NCBI RefSeq assembly: GCF_016595495.1
Contig: NZ_JAENIM010000039.1
Span: 478,659-542,658 of the forward strand
Reading direction: 5' to 3'
From: Persicirhabdus sediminis
Lineage (GTDB): Bacteria; Verrucomicrobiota; Verrucomicrobiia; Verrucomicrobiales; Akkermansiaceae
DNA length: 64,000 nt
Shown here: positions 34,372 through 42,482 of the stretch, in pieces
How positions within the stretch are numbered: the stretch's first letter is position 1
Layout of the letters: each line of letters starts with the position of its first letter
Program-made: the position numbers and the translations under genes
Notes under the pieces: model-generated
What the model saw: only the letters and a program-made list of their open reading frames with translations
Database searches by the model: none
What the model was told of the DNA's origin: nothing

Positions 34372-35142
34372 ATGAGCATGATTCGACCTTGCATTGACCT
34401 GCACCAAGGAAAAGTGAAACAAATTGTTGGCGGCACCCTGAAAGACGAAGGCGCTGGACCGAAAGAGAATTTTGTTTCCGATCAAAGCGCGGCAGATTTT
34501 GCCGCCATGTACCGCCGCGATAATCTTCTCGGTGGCCATGTCATCCAGCTGGGACCGGGAAATTTCGACGCCGCTTGTGACGCGCTCGCCGCATGGCCAA
34601 ATGGCCTGCAAGTAGGTGGTGGCATTTCGGTAGAAAATGCAGTCAGCTGGCTGGAAGCCGGTGCTAGCCACGTCATCGTTACCTCATGGTTGTTTAATGA
34701 TGAAGGTCAGCTGCTAGAAAATCGCCTCAAAGAACTTGAACGAGAAGTGGGTAGAGAGCGCATCGTGTTAGACCTTAGCTGCCGCAAAACCAAATCTGGC
34801 TGGACGGTAGCCATGAACCGTTGGCAAACACTCACTAACATCGATATTACCGCCATGACATTAGATACTCTAGCGGAATACTGTGACGAATATCTCGTCC
34901 ATGCCGCTGACGTTGAAGGATTATGCGGCGGCATCGATGCCGAGCTTGTCAAAGTGCTCGGCAGTTGGGCTGGCGTGCCGATGACTTATGCTGGCGGCGT
35001 AGCGACTATGGATGACGTTAAACTCATCGAAAATAGCAGTGATGGTAAAGTCGACGTCACCGTGGGCAGCGCGCTCGACATCTTCGGCGGCAAAGGCGTG
35101 AAGTACGACGAGATCGTCGCGTGGAATCGTAAGCGGCTCTAG
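34372..35142 (+). CDS. hisA: Eukaryotic-type HisA (ProFAR isomerase, HIS6-like)
   Basis: Isomerises ProFAR to PRFAR in histidine synthesis. The 256-aa sequence follows the eukaryotic HIS6 pattern more than the common bacterial one: RPCIDLHQGKVKQIVGGTL, ENFVSDQSAADFAAMYRRDNLLGGHVIQLG, GLQVGGGISVENAVSWLEAGASHVIVTSWLF, RIVLDLSCRKTKSGWTVAMNRWQT, CDEYLVHAADVEGLCGGID and VPMTYAGGVATMDDV. The catalytic Asp pair (ID in the first strand, and the Asp in the VHAADVEG strand) and the phosphate loops are present. It stands alone, away from any other his gene. ATG at 34378 (MIRPC) is an equally possible start. Confidence 0.88.
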   Translation: MSMIRPCIDLHQGKVKQIVGGTLKDEGAGPKENFVSDQSAADFAAMYRRDNLLGGHVIQLGPGNFDAACDALAAWPNGLQVGGGISVENAVSWLEAGASHVIVTSWLFNDEGQLLENRLKELEREVGRERIVLDLSCRKTKSGWTVAMNRWQTLTNIDITAMTLDTLAEYCDEYLVHAADVEGLCGGIDAELVKVLGSWAGVPMTYAGGVATMDDVKLIENSSDGKVDVTVGSALDIFGGKGVKYDEIVAWNRKRL

Positions 35143-35143
35143 T

Positions 35144-35280
35144 GGTACGGGCTGCGCCATAAGGTTCACTCGCAGGCTCGTTGCTGGTGCGGGCTTCGCC
35201 CTAAGGTTCGCTCGCAGACTCGCTGCTGGTACGGGCTTCGCCCTAAGGTTCGCCCGCAGGTTCGTTGTAGGTGCGAGTTT
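35144..35280. repeat. 42-bp tandem repeat, three full units plus a fragment
   Basis: Units start at 35144, 35186 and 35228, with a partial fourth at 35270. Each reads GGTnCGGGCTnCGCC, then nTAAGGTTCnCnCGCAG and a short end, differing at a few bases. It begins two bases after the hisA stop. GGGCTTCGCCC inside the unit can form a small hairpin. Confidence 0.92.
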
Positions 35281-35290
35281 TGGGCTCACA

Positions 35291-35415
35291 GGTGTTTGTA
35301 GTTTTGCTGTGGATCGGAACTGATTCAACGCAGTCTTCTAGCACCCTTTCAGGGTGCGGTTAGTAGGGGCGTTATCTCAGGGCTGAAGCCCTGAGCTTTG
35401 TATTTAGCCGCCTTC
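35291..35415 (+). repeat. REP-like two-hairpin element, copy 1
   Basis: Shares long blocks with the elements at 37030 and 38369: GATTCAACGCAGTCTTCT, a first hairpin (GCACCCT-TTC-AGGGTGC at 35341-35357), GGGCGTTAT, and a second hairpin (CTCAGGGC-TGAA-GCCCTGAG at 35376-35395), then GAGCTTTGT and a CCGCCTTC-like end. No transposase is nearby. Confidence 0.9.
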
Positions 35416-35822
35416 TTCAGAGCCGCGGATAGCTAAGTTGTCCCAGTTGGGCGCTCTGTCTTGGTAATACGTCAACGGCGCTACACTGCCTAGCCTGCGG
35501 TAAGGCAGCCCAGAATGGGCAAAGCAACCCCAGGGGAGGGTAAAACAGAAGACGAACTCTGAAGGAGTTCACCATCTGGGTGGAGTTAGTGTTCACATTC
35601 CAAGATAATGCTTTTGTAGGAATGATTATATAGAAGGCTAGCCAATTCGCTAGATGGGGGGGAGAGGGGCAGGTTCGTCCAATTTATTTTAATCTAACTT
35701 AGTTTAGTTGCTGCTAAATATTTTAGTTCTAATCTAGCGAATATGAAGATAGGGATTATTTATAAGTCAGGCGCATCAGCTGATAGATGCTAGGCTACTA
35801 GGAACAAATAAAGCACAAAAGC

Positions 35823-36440
35823 ATGATCACTGTACTATATAACAAAATAGATGACCCCCAAAGTTTATCACACAGAAGTTTCGGTAATGATTTGAGGCTT
35901 TGTCGATCATGTTATCACGTGAAGCCAGAGGCCTTGCCAGCTATGGATAGAAAGCTCATTATGCAAGGCGGCAAACCCAAATGTTTCCCGAAGGCGAATA
36001 TTCCTTTAGGCTCGTTGGTGCTCGTGCACTCTGACCTGTATGAATTGGTGCAGGATTATCTAGGTGAGACCATTATCGTCTTTGATGTGGAATTTGAGAG
36101 AGGGAGGGCAAAGGGCTGGAAAGGCTTGATGGATAGCGAGGAGCTAAATATCCGCGGCGATGATCAGGTGAAGTGCAGGTGCTGTGAAGAATGCGGGGAT
36201 ACACTCTACTATGCCACGGGTGATCAATATATATGTGCACCAGGCGTGAAGTTCGACAAGGTGAGGCTGACGGACCTCCAGCATATGGTCATTCCTGAGC
36301 AGCTTGTTGCCGAGGTGAGCAAACTCAAAATGAAGGGTGTGCAGCTAAAGCCGATGACGTATCTTGAAACCCCGAAAGATGGTTTGCCGGCGGATCTAAG
36401 GGCATATGTGAAATCATTAGCTAAGGGAAAAGGTGCCTAA
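35823..36440 (+). CDS. Hypothetical protein with two Cys clusters
   Basis: A 205-aa soluble protein that I do not recognise with confidence. It has a CRSC pair near residue 30 and a second cluster KCRCCEECGD near residues 118-126, so zinc binding is possible. The layout of two Cys pairs in a roughly 200-aa protein recalls the myxobacterial double-CXXCG family, whose members appear beside toxins, but the first pair lacks the Gly. No signal peptide or membrane helix. The ATG at 35823 follows an A-rich leader. It is the first of two genes in tandem (22-bp gap), between REP copies 1 and 2, so recent acquisition is plausible. Confidence 0.6.
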   Translation: MITVLYNKIDDPQSLSHRSFGNDLRLCRSCYHVKPEALPAMDRKLIMQGGKPKCFPKANIPLGSLVLVHSDLYELVQDYLGETIIVFDVEFERGRAKGWKGLMDSEELNIRGDDQVKCRCCEECGDTLYYATGDQYICAPGVKFDKVRLTDLQHMVIPEQLVAEVSKLKMKGVQLKPMTYLETPKDGLPADLRAYVKSLAKGKGA

Positions 36441-36462
36441 GGCATTATTAAGATTGATTAAC

Positions 36463-36963
36463 ATGAAGGCACTACAATCTTTTATCCCGCCATGCGGGAA
36501 AGTGGTTTTTCCTTTGCCTGCCGAATGGCAGCTAACGCCACCTCCTGAAAAACGCGGCATTCCGAAGCTAGAGGAAGATAGCTGCATGTATTATGGACAA
36601 ATGGAAGAAGGTGATGTTTATGTCAATACCTTCGATGTAGACCAAGCCGCTGATAAAAGCAAAACGGCCCAGTCGATATTAGATTCGCTGGGTCGTGTGA
36701 AGGGAGTTAAAGCCGAGACGCTTGTAACGGGGCAGGCCTTCATGCGCTTTGATTCATCGCAAGGGATTTATCCAAAACACTCCTACATGCTATGTGGTGA
36801 ATCCAGAGGGCGCTTCATTGTGGCGTCATTCACATACGAGCCAATGGATTTTAAAGACCCTGAAATGCAAACTCGCGAATCTTTCCAAAAGTTCATTGCT
36901 GACTTTGCCGACGAGCTGGAAGGGTACTTCAGGCTGGCGCATGTAGGTTACGAGTACTGTTAG
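36463..36963 (+). CDS. Hypothetical protein, immunity-like architecture
   Basis: A 166-aa soluble protein without a signal peptide. The opening FIPPCGKVVFPLPAEWQLTPPPE resembles the small domain that begins with a conserved P-x-G-x-x-x-x-x-L-P-x-x-W and is often found as a stand-alone protein near toxins; this is a pattern resemblance, not an assignment. The rest alternates strands and helices (EGDVYVNTFDVDQA, RFIVASFTYEPMD). I start at the ATG at 36463; a GTG at 36433 is in frame and would overlap the preceding gene. It ends 66 bp before REP copy 2. Confidence 0.55.
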   Translation: MKALQSFIPPCGKVVFPLPAEWQLTPPPEKRGIPKLEEDSCMYYGQMEEGDVYVNTFDVDQAADKSKTAQSILDSLGRVKGVKAETLVTGQAFMRFDSSQGIYPKHSYMLCGESRGRFIVASFTYEPMDFKDPEMQTRESFQKFIADFADELEGYFRLAHVGYEYC

Positions 36964-37029
36964 TATTATAGAGCCTTGCTCCAGCTGAGTAGGGGTGTTG
37001 AAATTTTGTATTTGGTCCAATAGATGGCT

Positions 37030-37131
37030 ATCAACCGATTCAACGCAGTCTTCTATCACACCTTTAAGGGCACGGTTAGTTAAGGGCGTTATCTCAGGGC
37101 TGAAGCCCTGAGCTTTGTTCTTTGCCGCCTT
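37030..37131 (+). repeat. REP-like two-hairpin element, copy 2
   Basis: Same order as copies 1 and 3. The first hairpin is decayed (TCACACCTTTAAGGGCACG), while the second (37093-37112) is intact. The right end touches the stop codon of the next minus-strand gene at 37130. Confidence 0.88.
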
Positions 37132-37570
37132 AACTGCTGGGGGAAGTTTGCTCTAGCAGCATGTTGTAGTAATTTACAACATTATGAGCAGGTCCATCTA
37201 CGAGCCTTTGCTGGACCTTGACCCATGGCCAGAATTGTCCCGAGCCACTTGTGAATTGGAGTCCTGGCATGCGTTGTTCTCCTAGGGTAATTAGCCCCCA
37301 TGTTGCTCCGTGATTGATGCGGAAGGTTTCTCCTAGATAGCATCCTAACATCCGAGAATAGGAAGTGATTTGTTCATCGCTAGGGTTCGCTTCTTTGATT
37401 TGTTTGTGAAGTGAGTCGAGAATGGATTCAATGACGGCAATGCTAGCATCCGATTGGTCTAAGGTGAGGCCGCTGGACCGAGCAAACTCAATGGCGCTAT
37501 TGGCACTATTGGTGGCTAGCTGTTGCATTTTTGCATCTGGCTCAAAGTTGGCGGGCGTATCTTCGTTCAT
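37130..37570 (-). CDS. Hypothetical protein with GCYLGE...WG motif
   Basis: A 146-aa soluble protein. The N-terminal half is helical (ATNSANSAIEFARSSGL, SIAVIESILDSLHKQIKEA). The centre has SRMLGCYLGETFRINHGATWGLI, a pattern I associate with small unnamed proteins in polymorphic-toxin immunity neighbourhoods (uncertain). The C-terminal part is GSGQFWPWVKVQQRLVDGPAHNVVNYYNMLL. No signal peptide. Its stop codon overlaps the end of REP copy 2. It is transcribed toward the 35.8-37.0 kb gene pair. Confidence 0.6.
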   Translation of the reverse strand: MNEDTPANFEPDAKMQQLATNSANSAIEFARSSGLTLDQSDASIAVIESILDSLHKQIKEANPSDEQITSYSRMLGCYLGETFRINHGATWGLITLGEQRMPGLQFTSGSGQFWPWVKVQQRLVDGPAHNVVNYYNMLLEQTSPSS

Positions 37571-37715
37571 TTTTTGTGGTATTGGGTTCCTTCTTACAAG
37601 GTATCGTTGCTTAAAGAGAGGCTGTGTTTCTAGGCTGGTGGATATAGGTGATTAGAAGCCTTAAAAATATAAAACCACCTTCAGTTAGAGGTTGTTATGC
37701 TACTCTAAGAGTCAT

Positions 37716-38123
37716 TTAGAGTTTGACCTGTGACAGGTCTAGAGACTTTTTGGCATCTTCTACGCTAACGACAAATGCACTGCCTCTGTGGCCGGCTGCT
37801 ACGAGATTACCATTGACTGCTCTAGGCGATAAGAAGAGCACCTTGCGGCCATCTTCTAATATACCAAAGCCATTAGGCGAAAAGAGCCAGTCTTCTTCTC
37901 CGTGTGATGAGCTGAAGCGCAAATTTTGGTAGCCGGGAATATCACTGATTTGTTTGATGTCTTTTCCCGCGATCATTGCGCCCCACAGTGATTTAACTGA
38001 GCTGGTGTTTTGCAATTCTACCATGGCTGCCTTTCGCTCACGGAGCTTGGAAAGGGTGAAAACTCCGCCGCCCACAAGGGTGATGACGATTACGACTAGG
38101 GTGATGATGATGACCTTTTTCAT
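37716..38123 (-). CDS. Hypothetical membrane-anchored protein
   Basis: A 135-aa protein. Residues 2-25 form one strong membrane helix (KKVIIITLVVIVITLVGGGVFTLS) followed by RERK, so the remaining 110 residues are probably periplasmic, or the helix is an uncleaved signal. The soluble part (SHGEEDWLFSPNGFGILEDGRKVLFLSPRAVNGNLVAAGHRGSAFVVSVEDA) is beta-rich and unrecognised. It lies between REP copies 2 and 3 and is separated from the 37130-37570 gene by 145 bp. Confidence 0.6.
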   Translation of the reverse strand: MKKVIIITLVVIVITLVGGGVFTLSKLRERKAAMVELQNTSSVKSLWGAMIAGKDIKQISDIPGYQNLRFSSSHGEEDWLFSPNGFGILEDGRKVLFLSPRAVNGNLVAAGHRGSAFVVSVEDAKKSLDLSQVKL

Positions 38124-38522
38124 GGGATTGGTTGTTTAGGTGGTGATTCTTGATAGGGTGATAGGTAATGATATTATCTGTTTGATAAGCTGTAGGCTGA
38201 TCAATAACAGATTTCTTCGGGAGCCTTCTTGGTGGATATATTAGAGTTAGAAAATGTTCAATCCTTATATTGGTCGTTTGTTATACCGCTGAATAAAACT
38301 GTCAGGACTGTCTGAAGCATTAAATTGCCAGCCTAACAGAAATGCTGGGGTGATTGAAGCCAGCTCGCATGTGTTTGTAGTTTTGCGATGAATCTCAACC
38401 GATTCAACGCAGTCTTCTGGCACCCTTTCAGGGTGCTGATATTTGGGGCGTTATCTCAGGGCTGAAGCCCTGAGCTTTGTTCTTAGTCGCCTTCAGCGCC
38501 GTTGATTAGTTGGCTTTTGTAG
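38124..38522. other. Intergenic region holding REP copy 3
   Basis: A 399-bp gap with no gene. The first 240 bp are A+T-rich and featureless to my eye; the remainder is mostly REP copy 3. Confidence 0.7.
38369..38494 (+). repeat. REP-like two-hairpin element, copy 3
   Basis: Best preserved with copy 1: GTGTTTGTAGTTTTGC lead-in, GATTCAACGCAGTCTTCT, hairpins at 38420-38436 and 38455-38474. All three copies have the same orientation. It ends 28 bp before the lnt stop codon (minus strand), so it could also terminate lnt transcription. Confidence 0.9.
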
Positions 38523-40418
38523 CTACCCTTTGAGCACTTGTCTCATGCCGGCGATGACGAGCGGGATGAAGAGCATGGCGATGACGATGGTATCGCCGAT
38601 GAGGGCGTATAGGGTGAGCGGGCCGGCTGTGGGCAGATAGGCGGTGCCAAATAGGGTGCCGCGGGTGAATGGTGAGCCATTTTCGTCTTCGATGACTTGG
38701 CGCTTGCCGCTGACTGGATCTAGCAGCGATCCGGTAGTGGTGATAATGGCTGAGACGCCGGTATTGGCTGAGCGCACCATCGGGCGACGCAGCTCGATGC
38801 AGCGGAATAGCGCGTTGGCGAGGTGTTGTTGGTTAGATTCGCTTTCTAGGAACCAGCCGTCGTTAGTGACATTAACAATCAGCTGGGGCTGATTGGCGCG
38901 GAAGAATTTGCGAGTGACGCGCCCCACGGTATCTTCGAAGCAGATGGCTGGGATGATTTGGAATGGTTCACCTTTAGATTCGGCTGTTAGCGGCTCAGTG
39001 GACGTGCCCGCTGAGAAATTGCCGCCAAATGATTGGCCAGATGAAAATTCAAATAACTTGGCCAGCCAGGGCATGTCATTGACGAATGGGATGTATTCGC
39101 CGTAGATGACGAGGTGGATTTTTTGGTAGGCTTGGATTCCTGATAGATCGGACGGGAAAACTGCCATGGCATTGTAGCTGTCGCCATTTTCCACGCCGTG
39201 ATAGCGCTCGCCATCGAGGGTGACTTCCATCTGATTCGCGCCAGAAATGAGAGAAAAATCACCCAGCGGCAGGATTTGATTTTTCAGCAGGTGATCAACA
39301 CGATGTTGGAGGATGTAGCCGTCTTGTTTGGAGAAGAGCAGCCAGTCGAGAATGGCGCTTTCCGGCCAGATGACGAGGTCTGGTGAGCGCAGTGAGACTT
39401 GCCCGTGGCCATCTTCATCAGTTTGTTCGGCGAGTGACTTCAGTGCGTCTTCCTCTAGCTGGCTGATGGCGTTTTCGGTAGATTCTACATAGCCGTTGTA
39501 GATGTTGTTAGCTTGTGCTGGATCCCATTTCACTTCCTGTGAGGTATTTTCCTGCACCAATAAAACATCAACTGGGGTGGTTTCTAGCTGTTTGATAGAT
39601 TGGATTCTGAGCGTGCCATAACAGAAAATCACGGCGATGAGGCCGACGCCAGCGGCGAAGTCGAGGTGGGGGCGGAATCTCCCTTTGTGCGCCTCGCTGA
39701 GCATGCGCTGGATGGTGGTGACCAGCGTGCAGGCAACAAAGACAACGGGAAATGATAGGCCAATCAGGCCGATGAGGTCGGCAGCTTGAGCAATGACGAG
39801 GTTGTCGTGAAAAGCGACACCGAGTGTGTTCCAGCTGAAGCCAGTGAAGAGCCAGCCGCGTAGCCATTCAAGGCCCACCCAGAATGAGGCATTGAGAAAA
39901 GCGTAGTAGATCGAACGTAATGAGTTTTTGAAATAAGCGGGCTTGTTAGTTGATGACAATTGCTTGGCTGCCATCTTGCGCTCGATGTTGCTAACTGTCT
40001 GGCTGGAGTCATCACCGTCGTCGTTAGGCGATTTGCGCCACGGGTTGCCCCACGAGCTGGCGAAGATTCCCCAGATGCCAAAATAGATGGCGAGAAATAG
40101 ACCGAGCGCGATGGCGCCGAGTCCACTAACGGTCCATAACCATTTCAGGTTGATGAGCCAGAAAACAGCGCCGCTGAGGTAGGCGATGAAGAAGGCTTGT
40201 TTTTTGCTGCGTGCGCACCAGACGCCGGCAATCAATGGCAACATCCAAAACCAAATCAGCCCAGAGTAGCCGAAGTTAGGAAAACACATGGCCAGCAGAA
40301 CGCCGCTGAGTAGGCCGCCTAGCAATGGTAGATAAGATCTTGGGCTGCAGCGTGATGGTTTTTCTTCTGCTTTATCTGAAGGCGCGGTTGATGATTTTTC
40401 CTCAGCTAGGTTAGCCAT
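38523..40418 (-). CDS. lnt: Apolipoprotein N-acyltransferase
   Basis: Adds the third acyl chain to lipoproteins at the inner membrane. Membrane helices lie at about residues 27-160 and 180-275, then a nitrilase-type periplasmic domain: PVDVLLVQENTSQEVKW, PDLVIWPESAI with the catalytic Glu, KIHLVIYGEYIPF with the catalytic Lys, IPAICFEDTVG with the catalytic Cys, NVTNDGWFLES, and RSANTGVSAII. A last helix ends the protein. I start at the ATG at 40418 (MANLAEEK), 631 aa, longer than the usual 500-550. The extra length comes from a loop around residues 135-160 (SSWGNPWRKSPNDDGDDS) and a longer segment around 330-360. Many lipoproteins in the window are potential substrates. Confidence 0.93.
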   Translation of the reverse strand: MANLAEEKSSTAPSDKAEEKPSRCSPRSYLPLLGGLLSGVLLAMCFPNFGYSGLIWFWMLPLIAGVWCARSKKQAFFIAYLSGAVFWLINLKWLWTVSGLGAIALGLFLAIYFGIWGIFASSWGNPWRKSPNDDGDDSSQTVSNIERKMAAKQLSSTNKPAYFKNSLRSIYYAFLNASFWVGLEWLRGWLFTGFSWNTLGVAFHDNLVIAQAADLIGLIGLSFPVVFVACTLVTTIQRMLSEAHKGRFRPHLDFAAGVGLIAVIFCYGTLRIQSIKQLETTPVDVLLVQENTSQEVKWDPAQANNIYNGYVESTENAISQLEEDALKSLAEQTDEDGHGQVSLRSPDLVIWPESAILDWLLFSKQDGYILQHRVDHLLKNQILPLGDFSLISGANQMEVTLDGERYHGVENGDSYNAMAVFPSDLSGIQAYQKIHLVIYGEYIPFVNDMPWLAKLFEFSSGQSFGGNFSAGTSTEPLTAESKGEPFQIIPAICFEDTVGRVTRKFFRANQPQLIVNVTNDGWFLESESNQQHLANALFRCIELRRPMVRSANTGVSAIITTTGSLLDPVSGKRQVIEDENGSPFTRGTLFGTAYLPTAGPLTLYALIGDTIVIAMLFIPLVIAGMRQVLKG

Positions 40419-40464
40419 GATGTGGGGAATGGGTGTGGAGTTGTTAGTATGAAGGCAAAAGAAA

Positions 40465-40490
40465 GGCACTCAGCCAGCTAGCTGAGTGCC
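40465..40490 (-). terminator. Terminator of the phosphohexomutase gene
   Basis: Perfect 10-bp arms (GGCACTCAGC and mirror), 6-nt loop, then TTTCTTTT on the minus strand. It lies 16 bp past the stop and within the lnt leader. Confidence 0.85.
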
Positions 40491-40505
40491 TATCGATGAA
40501 TTAGA

Positions 40506-42437
40506 TTAGAGACGTGCTTTGGCGTCTGCTTCCAGAGCGGCCCAGAGTGAGTCGAGTCCAGCGGCTACTTTAGCCTTGCTAGCTGCGAGGTCAGCAGCTG
40601 GCTCATCTTTTCCGAACAAGTAGAACTTGATCTTAGGCTCGGTGCCAGATGGGCGGATAGCAAATGATCGGCCATCAGCCAGCTCAACGATGATCATGCC
40701 TTCTTTTGGCAGAGTATCACCTTCGCTGTCTTCGAAGTCGTCTTTTGAGTAGTCGCGCACTTTAGTTACAGCTACGCCATCAAGCTCTGTTGGTGGTGTT
40801 GCTGAGTATGAAGTGGCTAGCGATTTGATCTGTGCAGCGCCGTCGGCACCTTCCATGACCAGTGCTTTACCTTGCTCGAGGTAGTAGCCGAACTCTTTGT
40901 AGATATCGTCTAGCAGAGCAGCGATGCTCTTGCCTTGGCTCTTCGCGTAAGCAGCTACTTCAGCAAACATCACAGCGGCTCCGTTGCCGTCTTTGTCGCG
41001 TACGAAATCTGCACCGAGGTAGCCGTAGCTTTCCTCGCCACCGAATACGAAGAAGCGTGAGTACTCGAGGCGCAGCGCGCGTGAGTCTTCTTCGCTGAGT
41101 TCGCGGTAGTTGCCTTTTTTGTCAGCTGGAATGGCGTTTTCGTATTTCTCTAACTTAGCTGCGATGTATTTGAAGCCAGTCAGCGTGTCGATGATGCCGA
41201 TGCCGTATTTCTCGGCGATAGCAGCTTGCAGCTCGGTAGTAACCAGAGTTTTGATGAGCACGGCGCGGCTGCGATTAGAGTCGGTGATGATGCCGTCTTC
41301 AAACATAGCCATGGTGCGGTACCATGCCATCAGTGAACCAATTTGGTTACCAGTGATGATTTCCATTTTGCCTTCGTCGTTGCGAATGGCGATGCCCATG
41401 CGGTCGCAGTCTGGGTCGGTGCCGATAACAATCTCAGCGCCTTCTTTTTCTGCTAATGCGATGCCCATAGCAAGTGCAGGAGCATTTTCTGGGTTAGGTG
41501 AGTCGACTGTTGGGAAGCGACCGTCTGGCGCGTCTTGCTCAGGCACGGTGATGACTTCGAAGCCGAGGCGCTCGAGCATGGGTACGGAGATGAGTCCGCC
41601 AGTGCCGTGAAGGTTGGTGAATACCACTTTAGTGCGCGCACCTTCGAGAAGTTGTGGGCGCAGCAGCAAGCTTTCCAGCTTGTCCATGTAGACTTTGTCG
41701 AGGTCTTCACCGATCAGAGTGGTGGTGCCTTGTTGGTCAGCTGGAAGTGGTTCGTATTTCTCGCTGTCGATAGCATTCACTTCGTTGATCACTGCAGATG
41801 CGTGCGGATCTACCAGCTGTGAGCCTTCGTTGAAGTAGGCTTTGAAGCCGTTATCGTGAGATGGGTTGTGGCTAGCTGTGAGAACGACACCGGCGTCGGC
41901 ATTGAGTTCACGGATAGCAAATGAGATCTCAGGAGTCGCGCGAGCTGACTCGAAGAGGTAGGCATTTACTCCAAGGTCATTACAAAGTTTGGCGCAGAAT
42001 TCTGCGAAATCTTTGGAGAAGTGGCGTGAGTCGCAGCCGAGAACGATGCTACCTTTGTCGCCGCCGTTAGCTTCTTTGAAGTCTTTGACGTACTTGATCA
42101 GTCCACGGATGGCGCGGCCGACGTTGTAGAAGTTCATGCTCGCAGTACCCACACATGGGTGCTCTGGGCGATCTAGTGGGCCACCTTCGCCTTGCTCGGC
42201 TTTGGTGATGATTTTACCGATGGTGCGGCCGCGTAAGCCACCCGTACCAAAGGCGAGAGTTTTGAAGAAACGGTCGTTGAGTTCTTGCCATTCGCCAGCG
42301 TCGATAAGTTCACGGATGGCGGCTTCTGCTACAGGGCTGATGGTGCCATTGAGCAGCGCGATGATGTTTTCGCGAGAGGATTCCAGAAGTTGGCCGCCAG
42401 CAACGGCCTGATCTAAAGATAATTTGATGTCCTGCAT
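40506..42437 (-). CDS. Phosphoglucomutase/phosphomannomutase (alpha-D-phosphohexomutase)
   Basis: Interconverts hexose 1- and 6-phosphates. AFGTGGLRGRTIGKI is the family start, VVLTASHNPSHDNGFKAYF holds the phosphoserine, VIGTDPDCDRMGIAI is the Mg2+ loop (D-x-D-x-D-R), GGEESYGYLGADFVRDKDG is the sugar-binding loop, and IRPSGTEPKIKFYL is the phosphate-binding domain 4. The 643 aa are longer than PgcA-type enzymes (about 580) because of short insertions, with all motifs intact. Substrate preference (glucose or mannose) cannot be told. It is transcribed before lnt with its own terminator between. Confidence 0.93.
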   Translation of the reverse strand: MQDIKLSLDQAVAGGQLLESSRENIIALLNGTISPVAEAAIRELIDAGEWQELNDRFFKTLAFGTGGLRGRTIGKIITKAEQGEGGPLDRPEHPCVGTASMNFYNVGRAIRGLIKYVKDFKEANGGDKGSIVLGCDSRHFSKDFAEFCAKLCNDLGVNAYLFESARATPEISFAIRELNADAGVVLTASHNPSHDNGFKAYFNEGSQLVDPHASAVINEVNAIDSEKYEPLPADQQGTTTLIGEDLDKVYMDKLESLLLRPQLLEGARTKVVFTNLHGTGGLISVPMLERLGFEVITVPEQDAPDGRFPTVDSPNPENAPALAMGIALAEKEGAEIVIGTDPDCDRMGIAIRNDEGKMEIITGNQIGSLMAWYRTMAMFEDGIITDSNRSRAVLIKTLVTTELQAAIAEKYGIGIIDTLTGFKYIAAKLEKYENAIPADKKGNYRELSEEDSRALRLEYSRFFVFGGEESYGYLGADFVRDKDGNGAAVMFAEVAAYAKSQGKSIAALLDDIYKEFGYYLEQGKALVMEGADGAAQIKSLATSYSATPPTELDGVAVTKVRDYSKDDFEDSEGDTLPKEGMIIVELADGRSFAIRPSGTEPKIKFYLFGKDEPAADLAASKAKVAAGLDSLWAALEADAKARL

Positions 42438-42482
42438 TTCGAGCTGGATGATATGAGAATAAAATGAGATTGCAATGCAGCG

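Larger units (their letters stand above)
35143..35822. other. Repeat-rich intergenic region after hisA
   Basis: 680 bp without a gene. It contains the 42-bp tandem repeat, REP copy 1 and a further hairpin at 35554-35570 (GAACTC-TGAAG-GAGTTC) of the same style. The last 150 bp are A+T-rich and presumably carry the promoter of the next gene. Confidence 0.7.

Noticed and set aside
34921-35328. Minus-strand frame with 14-residue repeats
   Set aside because: It is antisense to the end of hisA, and its repeats come from the 42-bp tandem DNA repeat; no protein family likeness.
35291-38494. CRISPR-like array
   Set aside because: Only three repeats, over 1 kb apart, with genes between and no cas genes; they are two-hairpin REP-like elements.
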